Positions 22,161-33,828 of a stretch of 53,463 nucleotides of DNA are shown one piece after another. The position numbers were made by a program, and so were the translations under genes. Each line of letters starts with the position of its first letter. The first letter of the stretch is position 1. Source of the stretch: Zygnema cylindricum (Eukaryota; Streptophyta; Zygnematophyceae; Zygnematales; Zygnemataceae); the NCBI GenBank assembly GCA_037447655.1, contig JBBHKE010000673.1, positions 30,001 through 83,463 on the forward strand, given 5' to 3'. The notes beneath the pieces are model-generated. The model saw only the letters and a program-made list of their open reading frames with translations. It was not told the origin of the DNA and ran no database searches.

Positions 22161-23327
22161 CTAACAACACATGTGATGAGAGGCGCCAGAATCAAGTAGC
22201 CAATCACAAGTGTTACTTGATTGCGAGAAAGAGTACCTATAGTCCACGGATGAAAGTGGGGGAGGTATATTTGGGACAGGTACAACTGCAGGTGACGCAG
22301 ATCCAACATTTTGGCTGGTTGGCGCAAGTAAGTCAGGAAAAGGGGAAAACGGCGGGTTTGGAGGAGGATAAAAATAATTAGGAGGAGGGTACCACGGTGA
22401 CGGTGGGCCGTACGGCAAATTTAAGTCGACCGTCGCGTGCGCTGCATGACCAAGTGGCCGTGGGTAGGCGTGGGGATACGACAAGGACCGCGGATTTGGG
22501 TTTGTTGGAGTAAGTCCTCGCTGTCCCCCAGCCGTACGGTCTTTTTCACGTTTCCTCATCAATGCACGGCACGCGTCGATGACGTGGTCACGCTCCTTGC
22601 AATATTTGCAAAATGGTTGAGATCATGCAATCATTGGAGGTTTCTTGGGGGAAGAGACAAAAAATGCCGAACCATCAGTAATAATGGCAGGTTTGTTAAG
22701 ATTTAGACGCGTCTCTTCGTGTAACAAGCGATTAGTCAGATCTGACAACGTGACAGTAGAAGCATCAGTACTAACCGTACTTGCAAAAGAGTCAAACGAC
22801 AAAGGTAATCCTCCCAAAATGGTACTTATGAGATCCTCATGAGTGATTGTGTAATTAATACACTTAAGTCGTCCAGCTAATGATTCAATTCGTTGAATAA
22901 ATACAAGCATGGATTCAGATTTGTCCTTTTGAGCACTGTTGAATTGGCGACGTAGCGCTAAGCGATGTGGCCAAGTGTCGCTTTCATAGGCGCAACAAAG
23001 AATCTGCAACGCCTCATGGGAAGTAGTCGCGGTGCGAATCCGATTCGCAATCTGGCCGTCCAAAGAAAGGACGAGACGCGACAGCGCGACAGAATCTTTT
23101 TCAATCCATGAAGCGACAGCTGTCTGAACGGCAGCAAAAGTGTCATGAGAGGCGTCAGGAAGGACAGGCAATGCGACAGTGCCATTAATGTGTCCCCAGA
23201 TCTTTTCAAAAGAGAATAAATGCTGGATTTGGAATTTCCAGTCATAGAAATTTTCGCCCTGAAATTTCGGGACAGAGTTTGAGACAGACGAAGGGCTGGG
23301 CCCATAACTTATTGAATGAGAGGCCAT
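22161..23327 (-). pseudogene. Copia A gag-protease
   Basis: Gag starts at the ATG at 23327, which lies inside the LTR, and continues MASHSISYGPS through the primer-binding site. The region FYDWKFQIQHLF ... HINGTVALP is the N-terminal gag (UBN2/retrotran_gag type). A single in-frame TGA near 22620 replaces a Gly codon present in B. Beyond it come the zinc knuckle CKYC-x4-H-x4-C and the protease box WLLDSGASHHM; the frame ends at a second stop at 22161. Otherwise it is collinear with B. Confidence 0.9.
23294..23309 (-). promoter_or_regulatory. Half-tRNA-iMet primer-binding site of Copia A
   Basis: On the minus strand AGTTATGGGCCCAGCC, four bases after the end of the LTR. It is complementary to the anticodon stem-loop of initiator tRNA-Met (TGGGCCCATAAC), not to the tRNA 3' end. 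In element B the same place reads GGTTACGGGCCTAGCC and is decayed. Confidence 0.8.
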
Positions 23328-23784
23328 AAAAGGCCAAAAAAGACTTAATATGACGAAATATCAAAGATAGGCCGAAGTAGTAAAAAGGGCCAAGATATGA
23401 CAAAAGACAAGAAAGGAGTAACGACGAACAAGGGAACAAGTGAGAGGTTCGTCGTTTAAGTGTCTTTTTATTAAGTAAGTTTACATAACGAAACAAGGTA
23501 GTCTTATAGTAAGACGGATTAAGAGGTAGCCGCAAAAAGGCTTTAAAGGTACATCTAATCTAAAGCCTAACTTAGGAAGGTACATCTAGTTACGGTAAAA
23601 AGAATCTAAGTCTAAAAGGATTCCTACGTAAGAATCAACTATTCTAATAAAGGTATGTACATTCCACTAAATAAAGTACACAACGCTAAACCAAAGTACT
23701 AGACTTATAGCGTAGCAATTAGGACTCCAAAAGTAGTGTAGAAAACAACAAGTAGTTTTAGAATGCTTTAAGTGTATTTCAACA
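23313..23784 (-). repeat. LTR shared by Copia A (5') and Copia B (3')
   Basis: 472 bp, TGTTGAAATACAC ... CATTCA on the minus strand. On one side it runs into the primer site and gag of A. On the other side it is preceded by the polypurine tract and RNase H end of B. Two element bodies therefore share one LTR in tandem, with no target duplication between them. This is the product expected of recombination between LTRs, or of nested insertion into an LTR followed by deletion. Confidence 0.9.
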
Positions 23785-23806
23785 CCCCCCCTCGATTAAA
23801 GCATCT

Positions 23807-25780
23807 TTAGTCACGAAGACCGGCATAGTAAATGTGATGATGAAATAAGGGACGAGGAAGAGGTTTAGTAAGAAAATCGGCAAGTTGAGAGCCGGAGGAA
23901 CAATGAGAGAAAGAAACGGTGCCATCAAGGATTTTTTCACGTGAAAAATGAAATTGAATGTCAATGTGTTTTGTGCGTGTATGATGGATAGGATTTTTCA
24001 TAAGAGCCAATGCCCCTTGAGAGTCACAAAAAATGGAGGTGGGAGAGGATGGAGGAAAAGAAAGATCGGAGAGAAGGCGTCGAAACAAAATCGCCGATTT
24101 TGTAGCGGTAGTGCCGGCCATATATTCCGCCTCCGTCGAGGAAAGAGCAACAGTGGTTTGTTTTCGGGAAGACCAAGAGACGAGTCCACCACCTAAAGAA
24201 AAACATACACCGGAAATGGAACGTCGATCGTCGGGTTGATTTCCCCAATCCGCATCGCAAAATCCAATAATCGAGGTGTCCGGAGAAAAGGAAGAGGAGG
24301 AAGGTGAGGGAGGAGAAGGATGGGAAAAAGTGAGGTGAAGATGTTTTGTTCCTTGAAGGTATCGAAGGACACGCTTGGCGGCTTGGAGATGAGTTTGAGT
24401 GGCACAATGCGAAAATTGTGATAAAAGACAAACGGCTACACATATATCCGGCCGTGTACCAAGCATAGCATACATTAATTTTCCTACAATCGACCGATAG
24501 AACGAGCTTATATCTCCTTGGGCATTCCCATCGGAGGATACTTTGGTGAGAGTGGTATTGGGATCAAGGGGAGTAGGCACCGAATTACAATCGGACATGT
24601 CAAAATGCTCAAGAATATCAAGAATGTAATGCTCTTGACTCATTTGTAAAATGCGTGCAGACCTTTGACGTAAAATAGTGATGCCTAAGCAATAGTCAAG
24701 ATCGCCTAAATCTGTCATAGGCCAATAGGACGAGAGAATGCCTTTGACTTGATGAATAGAGGACTTACTAGGACCTGCGAGGATTAAATCATCTACGTAA
24801 ATAATAATGATGATTAACTGCTCACCTGTACCTCTAATATAAATTCCAAGATCTGCACTGATTTCCCTAAAACCTTCTTTAATTAATGCTGCCACAAGGG
24901 TTTGATGCCAAACTCTAGGTGCTTGTTTAAGACCATAAATGGACTTACGTAAATGACAAACAAGGGTTTCGGTACCAGGGACAGCGTAACCAGGTGGTTG
25001 TTCCATAAAAATATCTTCTGCGAGACTACCATGAAGAAAAGCACCATGAAGAAAAGCAGTTTTGACGTCAAGTTGTTGTAATTCCCAATCATGAAGAGCC
25101 GCAAGAGACAAAATCGTACGGATGGAGTCAAACTTCGCGACAGGAGCAAAAGTCTCGTTGTAGTCAACGCCCTCTGTCTGTAAGTAACCTTTGGCGACGA
25201 GGCGTGCTTTGTAACGGTCGATCGTACCATCTCCCAGCCGTTTGATCTTGAAAACCCACTTCGAACCAATCGCACGAGGATTTGGTGGAAGAGTACAAAG
25301 CGTCTAGGTGTTGTTCGTCATTAATGCGTCGTACTCTTGTGTAGCTGCGAGCCGCCACATGTCAGCATCAGGTCGTTTCAAAGCAGCATTTAATGTAGTA
25401 GGATCTTTGACGTCGGCAAGGTTGGGGTGAGCAAGATTTTCGAGAATCTTCCATGTTGGGTGTAAAGGGCGCGTACTTTGACGTACGACAAGTTGTTCGG
25501 CAGGTGGCGTTAACGGCGAAATAAGGATCGAATTACGCTCCACTCGTACCGGCGACGTAACTTCCAAAGGACGTGTAAAAATTAAATTACGTTCCACACG
25601 TGCCGGTGACGTATCTTCCAAAGGACGTGTAACCAAATTTGTCGAAGGAAGGACCGTCGCGTCACCGGCGACGATAAAATTTGGCGTATCCAGGACCAAT
25701 AACGTCACGAGTAGTGACAATTCGGTGGGAAGAGGGGCACCAAATACGATATGCCTTAGAATTCGGGGAATATCCCACAA
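23807..25780 (-). pseudogene. Copia B reverse transcriptase/RNase H
   Basis: The 434-codon frame at 25111-23807 holds RT motif A (LDVKTAFLHG), the YVDDLILAGPSKS box, and a complete RNase H: CDADWGNQPDDRRS, LSSTEAEYMA, FCDSQGALALMKN, TKHIDIQFHFSREKI, and the terminal SQLADFLTKPLPRPL. A 15-bp tandem duplication repeats the AFLHG segment. Upstream, RT blocks SKWVFKIKRLGDGTI and YKARLVAKGYLQ are in another frame (25275-25112), and the linker lies at 25780-25304, so at least two indels separate the parts. About 270 bp of the integrase-RT linker present in A is missing near 25700. Confidence 0.9.
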
Positions 25781-26850
25781 AGATTCCGCGCATAGCTCGA
25801 GGACCTAATTTTCCATTTGAAGGGGGAAGGATTTTAAAATATGCTTCGCACCCAAAGATGCGAAAATGAGAAACATCGGGTTTCGTGCCATGCCACGCTT
25901 CAAAAGGAGTTTTGTTAGAAAGAGAAGAGGTAGGAGAGCGAGTTCGAATATAAGAAGAAGTTAGTAAGGCCTCCATCCAAAAATGAAAAGGTAAGGAAGC
26001 AAAATGAAGAAGAGAGCGAGACATGACAATGAGAGTGCGATTTAAACGTTCGGCATCACCATTTTGTTGTGGAGAATGGGGAGAAGTTTTGTGATGAATA
26101 ATGCCATGTGTAAGTAAAAACTCGGAAAACTCATTTGAAACAATTTCCCCTCCCATTATCCGTGCGAATGGTTTTGATGCGAGATGACAAGTGATTTTCC
26201 ACAAGTGCCTTAAAATGTTTAAAATGGGTAAAAACTTCGGATTTATGTCGCATAAAATAAACGTATATAAAGCGAGAAAAATCATCAATGAAAGTGAGAA
26301 AATAGGACGCGCCATTAAGGCTTGGAATTGGAATAAGACCACATACATCACTATGAATGAAATCAAGAGGAGCCAAAGAGCGAGAAAAAGAAAGAAAAGG
26401 TAAACGAGGCATTTTTCCAAGAATACAACCATGACAAAGTCATTTTTTGTTTCATTAAATTTGTCGAAGCCCATTCCAAGCCCTTTTCCAAGGGAACCTA
26501 GGCTAGCACCATTAAGATGGCCGTGTCGAAGATGCCATGTAAGAAAAGAGGAAAAAGAGGGAGAATGAGCTAAAGAAGCATGAGCAATATCATTAAAAAA
26601 AAATAAAAGATATAAGTTGCCCATCCTAGTGCCACTACGAATTAGATCCCTATTAGAAGAAAAGAATTGAACGTTGGATTCAGTGATAACACCGAAACTT
26701 CCATGGCGTAATGCCGAACTAGCCAAAAAAAGTTTTTTTTTAGGTCAGGTACGAAATAGACCTTGTCCAAGATTATTGGACGAGAGGCGTGCGAACCGGA
26801 ATTAATATGCACCTGTCCAACAAGAGTGGAAGTTAGAATCATATTATTTC
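25681..26850 (-). pseudogene. Copia B integrase
   Basis: Collinear with the integrase of A but frameshifted. The zinc-binding region HLRHGHLNGASLG, the core IHSDVCGLIPIPS, and RTDNG (second catalytic Asp intact, unlike A) lie in different frames. The rest (QQNGDAERLNRTL, WHGTKPDVSHFRIFGCEAYF) continues to 25681, where the sequence jumps into the RT linker. A T-run near 26735 accounts for the first frameshift. Non-functional. Confidence 0.88.
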
Positions 26851-26863
26851 CCAAATAAATGCG

Positions 26864-28069
26864 TTATGGAATATCAATGGGAACAATATTTAACATTATA
26901 TCACGCAGACAACACAGGTGATGAGAGGCGCCAGAATTAATTAGCCTATTAGAAGTGTTACCTGACTGCGAGAAAGCGTACCCATAGTCCACGGATGAAA
27001 GTGGGGAAGGTATATTTGGGACAGGTACAACTGCAGGTGATGCAGATCTAACATTTTTGTTGGTTGGCGAAAGTTTGTTAGGAAAGGGGGAAACCGGCGA
27101 GTTTGGAGGAGGATAATAATAATTAGGAGGGTACCACGGTGATGGTGGGTCGTACGGCAAATTTAAATCGACCGTCGCGTGGGCTGCATGATCAGGTGGC
27201 AATGGGTAGGCGTAGAAATACGACAAGGACCGTGGATTTGGTTTTGTTGGAGGAAGTCCACGCAGTCCCCCAGCCGTACGGTCTTTTTCACGTTTCCTCA
27301 TCAATGCAGGGCACGCGTCGATGACGTGGTAACGCTCCTTGCAATATTTGCAAAAAAAATGAGATCCTGCAATCATTGGAGATTTCTTGGGGGAAGAGAC
27401 AACAAATGCCGAACCATCAGTAATAATGACAGGTTTGTTAAGATTTAGACGCGTCTCTTCGTGTAACAAACGATTAGTGAGATCTGACAATGTGACCGCG
27501 GAAGCATCGGTACTGACCGTACTTGCAAAAGAGTCAAACGACAAAGGTAATCCACCCAAAATGGTACTTATGAGATCTTCATGAGTGATTGTGTAATTAA
27601 TACACTTAAGTCGTCCAACTAATGATTCAATTCGTTGAATAAATACAAGCATGGATTCAGATTTGTCCTTTTGAGCACTGTTGAATCGGCGACGTAGCGC
27701 CAAGCGATGTGACCAAGTGTCGGTTACATAAGCGCGACAAAGAATCTGCCACGCGTCATGTGAAGTAGTCGCAGCGCGGATCCGATTCGCAATCTGGCCG
27801 TCTAAAGAAAGGACTAGACGCGAGAGTGCGACAGAATCTTTTTCAATCCATGCTGCGATAGTTATCTGAAGGGCATCAAAAGTCACATGAGAGGCGTCAG
27901 GAAGGACAGGCAACGTGACAGTGCCATTAATGTGTCCCCAAATCTTTTCAAAAGAAAATAAATGTTGGATTTGGAATTTCCAATCATAGAAATTTTCGCC
28001 CTGAAATTTCGGGACAGAGTTTGCGACAGACGAAGGGCTAGGCCCGTAACCTATTGAATGAGAGGCCAT
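26864..28069 (-). CDS. Copia B gag with zinc knuckle and protease start
   Basis: 401-codon open frame from the LTR-internal ATG at 28069. Order: N-terminal gag FYDWKFQIQHLFSFEKIWGHINGT, WIEKDSVALSRLVLSLDGQIA, FIQRIESLVGRLKC, nucleic-acid-binding zinc knuckle CKYC-x4-H-x4-C (about residues 240-253), a Pro-rich linker, and the protease motif, which reads INSGASHHLCC. The catalytic Asp of the usual DSGA is Asn here, so the protease should be dead. The frame ends at TAA where A has TTA (Leu), a single nonsense change. It is the best-preserved gag of this family in the window, and could still yield a Gag protein if transcribed. Confidence 0.88.
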   Translation of the reverse strand: MASHSIGYGPSPSSVANSVPKFQGENFYDWKFQIQHLFSFEKIWGHINGTVTLPVLPDASHVTFDALQITIAAWIEKDSVALSRLVLSLDGQIANRIRAATTSHDAWQILCRAYVTDTWSHRLALRRRFNSAQKDKSESMLVFIQRIESLVGRLKCINYTITHEDLISTILGGLPLSFDSFASTVSTDASAVTLSDLTNRLLHEETRLNLNKPVIITDGSAFVVSSPKKSPMIAGSHFFCKYCKERYHVIDACPALMRKREKDRTAGGLRGLPPTKPNPRSLSYFYAYPLPPDHAAHATVDLNLPYDPPSPWYPPNYYYPPPNSPVSPFPNKLSPTNKNVRSASPAVVPVPNIPSPLSSVDYGYAFSQSGNTSNRLINSGASHHLCCLRDIMLNIVPIDIP

Positions 28070-28190
28070 AAAAGGCCGAAAAATACTTAATATGACAAAA
28101 TATCAAAGATAGGCCGAAGTAGTAGAAAAGGCCAAGATATGACAAAATACAAGAAAAGGAGTAACGACGAACAAGGGAACAAGTGAGAGG
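28055..28190 (-). repeat. Truncated 5' LTR of Copia B
   Basis: Only the last 136 bp of the LTR, ending with the ATG-containing segment that enters gag. Identity to the LTR at 23313 stops abruptly after gtgagagg at 28190, where unrelated sequence (aaacaaaaaattg) begins. B has therefore lost its promoter. Confidence 0.9.
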
Positions 28191-29333
28191 AAACAAAAAA
28201 TTGAGAATGTAAACGTTTCTTTAAAGAAAAATAATTGAAAAAAAAAATAAAAAAATCTAGACAGTTTTTAGGCATTTCATTTTACCGTGTCCTTTGGTTA
28301 GAAAATGGACTCCGTTTCTGTCCTCCAGAGTTACAAAAGTAGTCTCCGCAATGATGACAGAATCGCCGTGAAGTCAATGACCTTGACTTCTGAATGGAAG
28401 ATCGCAAAAATGTCGTCCTCGTTTTTTCTTTTACCCGCATGTGGACGTGCGCCAAAAATGATTCGTCCTTTTTCCTTTTTTTTATTTAAGGTTCCGCATA
28501 TGCAAATGCGCTAACAATACAGTGTCGTACACTTTTTTTTTGTTTCCTTTTTGTTTGTTTCTGCCACCAGAGGAAAAATACGGTAGCCGTACCGCAGGAT
28601 TTCGCACGATAAAGACAAGCGGAATGTCGGTGTGTAGAGTTTTTTTATATCATTATTTTAACATTTTTAACGAGATCTTAGAGTCGCGACAAAACTCACT
28701 ATGAGGCGACATTTTCAAGACGACGGCAAAAAAACCGGGCTTGGATTCATAGCGTGTTTTGACTCAAAACGTTTGAAATACGACAAAAAATACCGCCAGA
28801 AGGTCAGTATGACAGTATCGGTCATTTAGGTACAGATCCTAAGATTCGATTGGATTCGATAACGCCGACTTTTTGATCCTTTGTAAGCGCGATATTATTT
28901 TGTTGCGCTTTCCGGCGAAGTATTTTTTTTAGCGACTGCTGCTTTTATCCCTTCTAGATTCCGACAGCGAAACCCTAACAGTGACTGACAGGAGTATCGA
29001 GTCAAAACGCGTCAATAATGTTATCCGTACATCGCAATTTCATCCGTCCGTACAGAGGGCTTCGACGGTCAATATTTTGCTTGCCCCGAAAAAGTGAAAA
29101 AACAGCCCTAACCGTGTACTTAATATGAGCTGCAGTACAATCACGTACTGTACGGCCATGTCAGCACTGTGGGACATTTCTGGTCAAAGAGTCATGGGAC
29201 TTCCATTTTAAGCCGTCCGATTCTTATGAAATCTGACGGTCACGTAACCTGAATCAGTATGAACGGATGAAGTTACGGGACGATAATCTTTCACGTGAAT
29301 TGCAATCGCTTCCACGTGTAAGTCTATTACTCT
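28191..29333. other. Intergenic, no gene recognised
   Basis: Contains poly-A and poly-T runs and scattered gtacgg words. Short frames at 28305-28514 and 28522-28704 have no recognisable product. Confidence 0.45.
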
Positions 29334-29341
29334 ATTTCAAT

Positions 29342-29871
29342 CATAGTTCAAAAGTAGGCGTTTTTATGGTAGGCCTTTGGTAGGCGCACAAAACTTGGCA
29401 CTAAACTCGCGTAGAGTAGGCATACTGTATGGGTGTGTGCTGTGGACTATTGTACGGACGTACGAATCTGACGTATGATCATAGTTCAGCGAAATTTTTT
29501 AGCGAACTAAAATACGCGGACGTTCAAATTTGCAGACGCTAATATGACAGATAGTCCTTTCGTAAGTTGTGTTATGGGCTTTTCATGTGATCTTCTTAGA
29601 TCGTACTTTGATCAGAGACCGTCCGATCGTCTGAATCTGACGGTTTAAAAAAGTTTTACCTCAAGACTCACAGAAATTATTGTTTTTGTCCGATTTTTTT
29701 TCAAAATTTAGACATGACGTTTAATTCTCTATCGATCAATGTGCAACTCAACCCTGTAACTATTTTTTTTCATTTTTGGACCAATACAATATGGGTCTTA
29801 AGGGCATATTGTATGTTTTGCATACAATAGGCATATTGTATGGGCCTACTTTCACCTACTTTTGAACTATG
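29342..29871. mobile_element. hAT-type MITE, catagttcaaaagtagg family
   Basis: 530 bp with ends catagttcaaaagtagg / cctacttttgaactatg and perfect 8-bp duplications ATTTCAAT (29334-29341, 29872-29879). Internally it shares aggcatactgtatg, cgtccgatcg and aattctctatcgatc words with the copies at 5588 and 34488. No coding frame. Confidence 0.92.
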
Positions 29872-30005
29872 ATTTCAATCGCTTTTCAAACAGCTAAAAG
29901 GATCTTTTGACACGTGTAAATGGGAATAGATACAGACAAGATTCGCTTCGGAGACGATCAAACTGGCCACAAAAAGGCCGCAAGCGGCCAAAAATTGGCC
30001 GCGAA

Positions 30006-30148
30006 GGGTACTTTCGCATGTGCTAAATATACAGTTATTTTCTGTCGTTTTCGTTCATAACTTAGAAAAAAGCGAAAAAATGTGCAGCCGTACCAGAAAA
30101 ATTGAAATTACCACCGTACAAGTTGCGCTACATCGCGAATAGTAATTA
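30006..30148. mobile_element. Harbinger-like element fragment
   Basis: Left end gggtactttcgcatgtgc followed by about 130 bp matching the left end of the elements at 30149 and 31312 (ctgtcgttttc, aacttagaaaaa, gcagccgtacc). It is interrupted at TTA (30146-30148) by a second copy. Confidence 0.65.
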
Positions 30149-30940
30149 GGGTACTTTCGCATGTGCTAAAGTTACATTTATTTTCTGTTGTTTTCATCCA
30201 TAACTTAGAAAAAAACGAGAATATCCGCAGCCTTACCAGAAAATTGACATTACCGCCGAACAAGTTGCGTTACCTTGAAACTGTACATGTACTGTAGTTT
30301 GTCGTCTAGCGCAATGCAATTTGTCGTTTAGCGCATTTCGACCCACTTTCGCGTCCTTTCATCTCATCTTTAAACTTTATATAAAATCACCTCGCGTGGT
30401 GATTTTAAATAAAGTTACATGAGGTGAGCTAATAGTCAGATGCCCTCGCACGTTTCGGAAGTTTTTTCAATTTTTGGGAGCGAAGTACCAAAAAGAAAAA
30501 CACACAACACGTTTCCAGCCTGTGCGTATTATTTTCCGTGCGTTGATTTCCATACAGTGGTTGTCGTAAGCCCCCTCTTTCAAACACACATACAACGTAG
30601 GAAAAACATTGGGCACATGTCGGCAAGTGGGAAGACGTAAAACGAAACCGCATTTCTGTGCGACAGCGAAAGGTATTTTAGGGTATTGACACATCAACAA
30701 TGTGGCGTACGGACATTAGAAAGTGACAAAACTGTATAGCGTGCGGAGAGACCCCTCAAATTGAAGCCGAGTGGAAGTTTCGCCTCATTTTGTGTACCAC
30801 TCCATCTGTCACATTGTTTCGTACACGTCTACGTAAGTCACTTTTTTAGTAAAAAGTTATTTGCGTTTACATCCGAATGCTCTGAAAGTTGTATGGAGAA
30901 TCTTCACTAAAAAACAAGTAACAAGACTAATGTCGGTTAC
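30149..30940. mobile_element. Harbinger-like element, right end replaced
   Basis: Starts gggtactttcgcatgtgc directly after TTA (30146-30148) and is collinear with the complete copy at 31312-32105. It loses the last ~15 bp: after tcggttac at 30940 the sequence switches to a MITE fragment. No transposase frame. Contains the motifs ttgtcgtctagcg, tttcgacccactttcgcg and a palindrome around aatcacctcgcgtggtgatt (about 30389-30409). Confidence 0.7.
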
Positions 30941-31141
30941 AAGTTTTGTCAGATTCTTTATTTAAACCTAATTTAAAGTAGAGATATTTAGCGTGGATAA
31001 TTATTACGGTAAGAAACCTAAATTATAGTATTTTCTTTTTTTTAAAAGGGTTGATTACCCAAATTAGAATTAATAAATCTAATTATTTATTTTAATTTTT
31101 TTACTCTAATTATTTCTTTACTCTAATTACGATTCGCGGTG
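30941..31141. mobile_element. Right half of a caccgcg-family MITE
   Basis: Ends with attacgattcgcggtg at 31141 followed by TA. Matches 16195-16393. The left half is absent. After it the sequence resumes with Harbinger-like internal sequence (cttgaaactttatatgtactg), implying insertion into an older Harbinger-like copy followed by deletion. Confidence 0.55.
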
Positions 31142-31311
31142 TATCTTGAAACTTTATATGTACTGGAGTTCGGTTCCGATTTTTGATTGGTTAAAAAATC
31201 TAACTTATTACAAAGGTAAGGACAAAATTCCTGGAATCCACAAATAAATAAACAAATAATGATAAATATTTTACCACGAGCTGAAAACGCTTTACGTGGC
31301 TATTACTCTAA

Positions 31312-32105
31312 GGGTATTTTCGCCTGTGCTAAAGTTACAATTATTTTTTGTCGTTTTCCTCCATAACTTAGAAAAAAATGAGAAAATCCGCAGCCGTACC
31401 AAAAAATAGAAATTACCACTGTACAAGTTGCGTTATCTTGAAACTTTATACGTACAGTAGTTTGTCGTCTAGCGTGATACAATTTGTCGTTTGGTGCATT
31501 TCGACCCACTTTCGCGTCCTTTCAACACATGTTCAAACTTTACATCAAATCACCTCGCGACGTGATTTGAAATAAAGCCCAATAAGGTGAGCGAATAGGC
31601 AGACACCGTGCACGTTTCGAAAGTTTTTTACAATTTTTGTGCGCGGAGTACCAAAAAAAGAACACACTGCACATTTCCAGCATGTGCGTAATGTTTTGCG
31701 TGCGCTGATTTCCGTACAGGGGCCGTCTCTCTCAAAAACGACGTATGAAAAATATTGGCCACCTGTCGGCATGTGGGAAAACGAAAAACGAAACCGCAAA
31801 TTATGTGCGACAACGAAAGTTATTTTAGGGTTTTGACACGTCGACAATGTGGTGTACGGCTATTACGAAGTCACAAAAATTGTATGGCGTGCGGAGAAAC
31901 GCCTCAAATCGAAGCCGAGTGGAAGTTTCGCCTCATTTTATATACCACTTCATCTGTCACAATTCTTCGTACACGTCTACGTAAGTCACTTTTTTAAGTG
32001 ACAAGTTATTTGCGTTTACATCCGATTGCTCTGAAATCTGTACGGAGAATCTTCGCTAAAAAACAAAGTAGCAAGACTAAGTTTCGGTTACATGCGAAAG
32101 TACCC
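31312..32105. mobile_element. Harbinger-like non-autonomous element
   Basis: 794 bp, ends gggtattttcgcctgtg and catgcgaaagtaccc, flanked by TAA (31309-31311, 32106-32108). A 3-bp TTA/TAA duplication is typical of PIF/Harbinger (Tourist-type) elements. No transposase. Small frames on both strands are not conserved between copies. Confidence 0.8.
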
Positions 32106-32108
32106 TAA

Positions 32109-33074
32109 GCTTTGAAATCAAAATCAAAATCAAAGAAAAAAAACTCTAAGCGAACTAAACACGGAGGCAATTTTTTTGAGACATTTGGCAGATGACGTCA
32201 CATTTGACGGCCGAGGCTGACCGGCACATATTATCATCCATTTCCAGAGAAAGATACGTACAGTCTGTAGGATATTGTCCCCAGAATATCCTTTCTGATT
32301 TCCCTCTGGATTTTCTCGAAGGCTTTTGAATTTTGGAATTCAGACGATCTCCAATTTTGTCTTTTCTGATCATTACGTACGCCATATGCCGTACGCATGT
32401 GGTTTGAATCGTATGCATCGCCCAATCTAAGGTTCGGGCTGGATGCCAGCATGTCAAAAAATGACACGTGCAGAAAAAATGTCAGCCACGGAACCTTCAC
32501 GCTACTGTAATTTTTCACGTTGATTGTACGGAGGGAACTCGTGTGAGTTGCGTGCTTTCCCTTGCCTTCTGTACGCTCTACACGCGTCAGCTTGAGTCTT
32601 GCATGTGTAGGCGTAATTTCACATGTAGTTCTACACCATATCTTTGTCAAACAGCTAGAATCATCCATTGTGGATTTTATGGCAAAGACGAGGCGTTGTG
32701 GATTCGTATTTTGTCGTGGCATTGAATGCTGGACGCAGATCCCTAGTCCTAATAATCTTTGACGCGATGGATTCCGTACGTAATTTTATGCTAAAAGGTA
32801 CTGTACTAGACCGGGCTGGGTGCTATGGATATTGACACGTGTCAAATGAGATTTCTTGGTTACAGAAGCCTCGCGCGGTTTTCTGTCACGGTTTTAAAAC
32901 TAATGTACGGTAAGGGATGGGCGCCATTGGGCCAAGAAAGCCGGTCAAAAACTCAATTGCAGGGTTTTCTAGGGTTTTACGGTTTTTAAGGTTTTTTAAG
33001 GACTTTTAAGGGTTCCATTGCAGTAGCCGGGTCATGATTCTGGACATTCACAGCCCAACACGTGTCATCATAAA
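32109..33074. other. Intergenic, no gene recognised
   Basis: Moderate GC with overlapping short frames on both strands (up to 162 codons at 32722-32234 on the minus strand). These show no domain or splice pattern I recognise. Confidence 0.4.
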
Positions 33075-33077
33075 TTA

Positions 33078-33825
33078 GGGTGCGTCTCTATGTGCTTAAG
33101 TAAGGGTTTTTTTCTGTCGTTTTCCTGTAAAACTTAGAGCCGTACCGCGTAAGTTTCAACCGTACAATAAAATAGAAAAAAAGAGAAGTACATTTTGCGT
33201 CATCATCGGATTTAAAATGTACTACATCTTGTCGTGTTGTGTTCTTCGACCCACTTCGACGACAAAAAACGTCATCTTCAACCTTATCTTTAAAATACAG
33301 GGCCGATGTGTTTTAAAATTAAGGATTTTCTATAAACAAATAGGAACACGTATTCACACGTGTAGTAATTTTTCAAGCGACGACGAAAAAGACACAATTC
33401 GGTATGTTTTGTCCTTTTGCGTCCATCAAAGTACATAATTTGTTTCGTTTTGTCAATTTTCGCTCAGTACGTTTTGTCCGTTTGCGTCCATCAAAGTACA
33501 TAATTTGTTTCGTTTTGTCAGTTTCTGTTCAGTACGGATTTCTTCATTTCAGGGGATCTGAAGATTCCGATGCCATTTCACGCAAACGTGAAAAATCTCT
33601 GAGGGCGCCACATCAATTCGGACTCGCCGCCTCTCACGAACAATTTGGAGAATCACAGATTGTAGACGTTGGCAGCCGTCACGGGCATGTCAGCGTATAC
33701 AATCGTCACACCCTTAAGTTTTAATTCCGTTTTTACACATAGGGACACCCGAAATCCGGGTCCGCCGGATCTGCGCTAAAAAACAAAGTTTTTTCTCTAA
33801 GTTTCAAGTACATGGAGACGCACCC
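33078..33825. mobile_element. Harbinger-like element, gggtgcgtctc ends
   Basis: 748 bp with ends gggtgcgtctctatgtgctt and catggagacgcaccc and TTA on both sides (33075-33077, 33826-33828). Internally related to the 31312 family (ctgtcgttttcctg, aacttagagccgtacc, ttcgacccacttcg), although the extreme ends differ. It includes a direct duplication of about 62 bp around 33405-33530 (gtccatcaaagtacataattt twice). Confidence 0.85.
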
Positions 33826-33828
33826 TTA

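Noticed and set aside
32234-32722. 162-codon minus-strand frame
   Set aside because: No recognisable domain, overlaps frames on the other strand, and lies in repeat-rich intergenic DNA without splice support.
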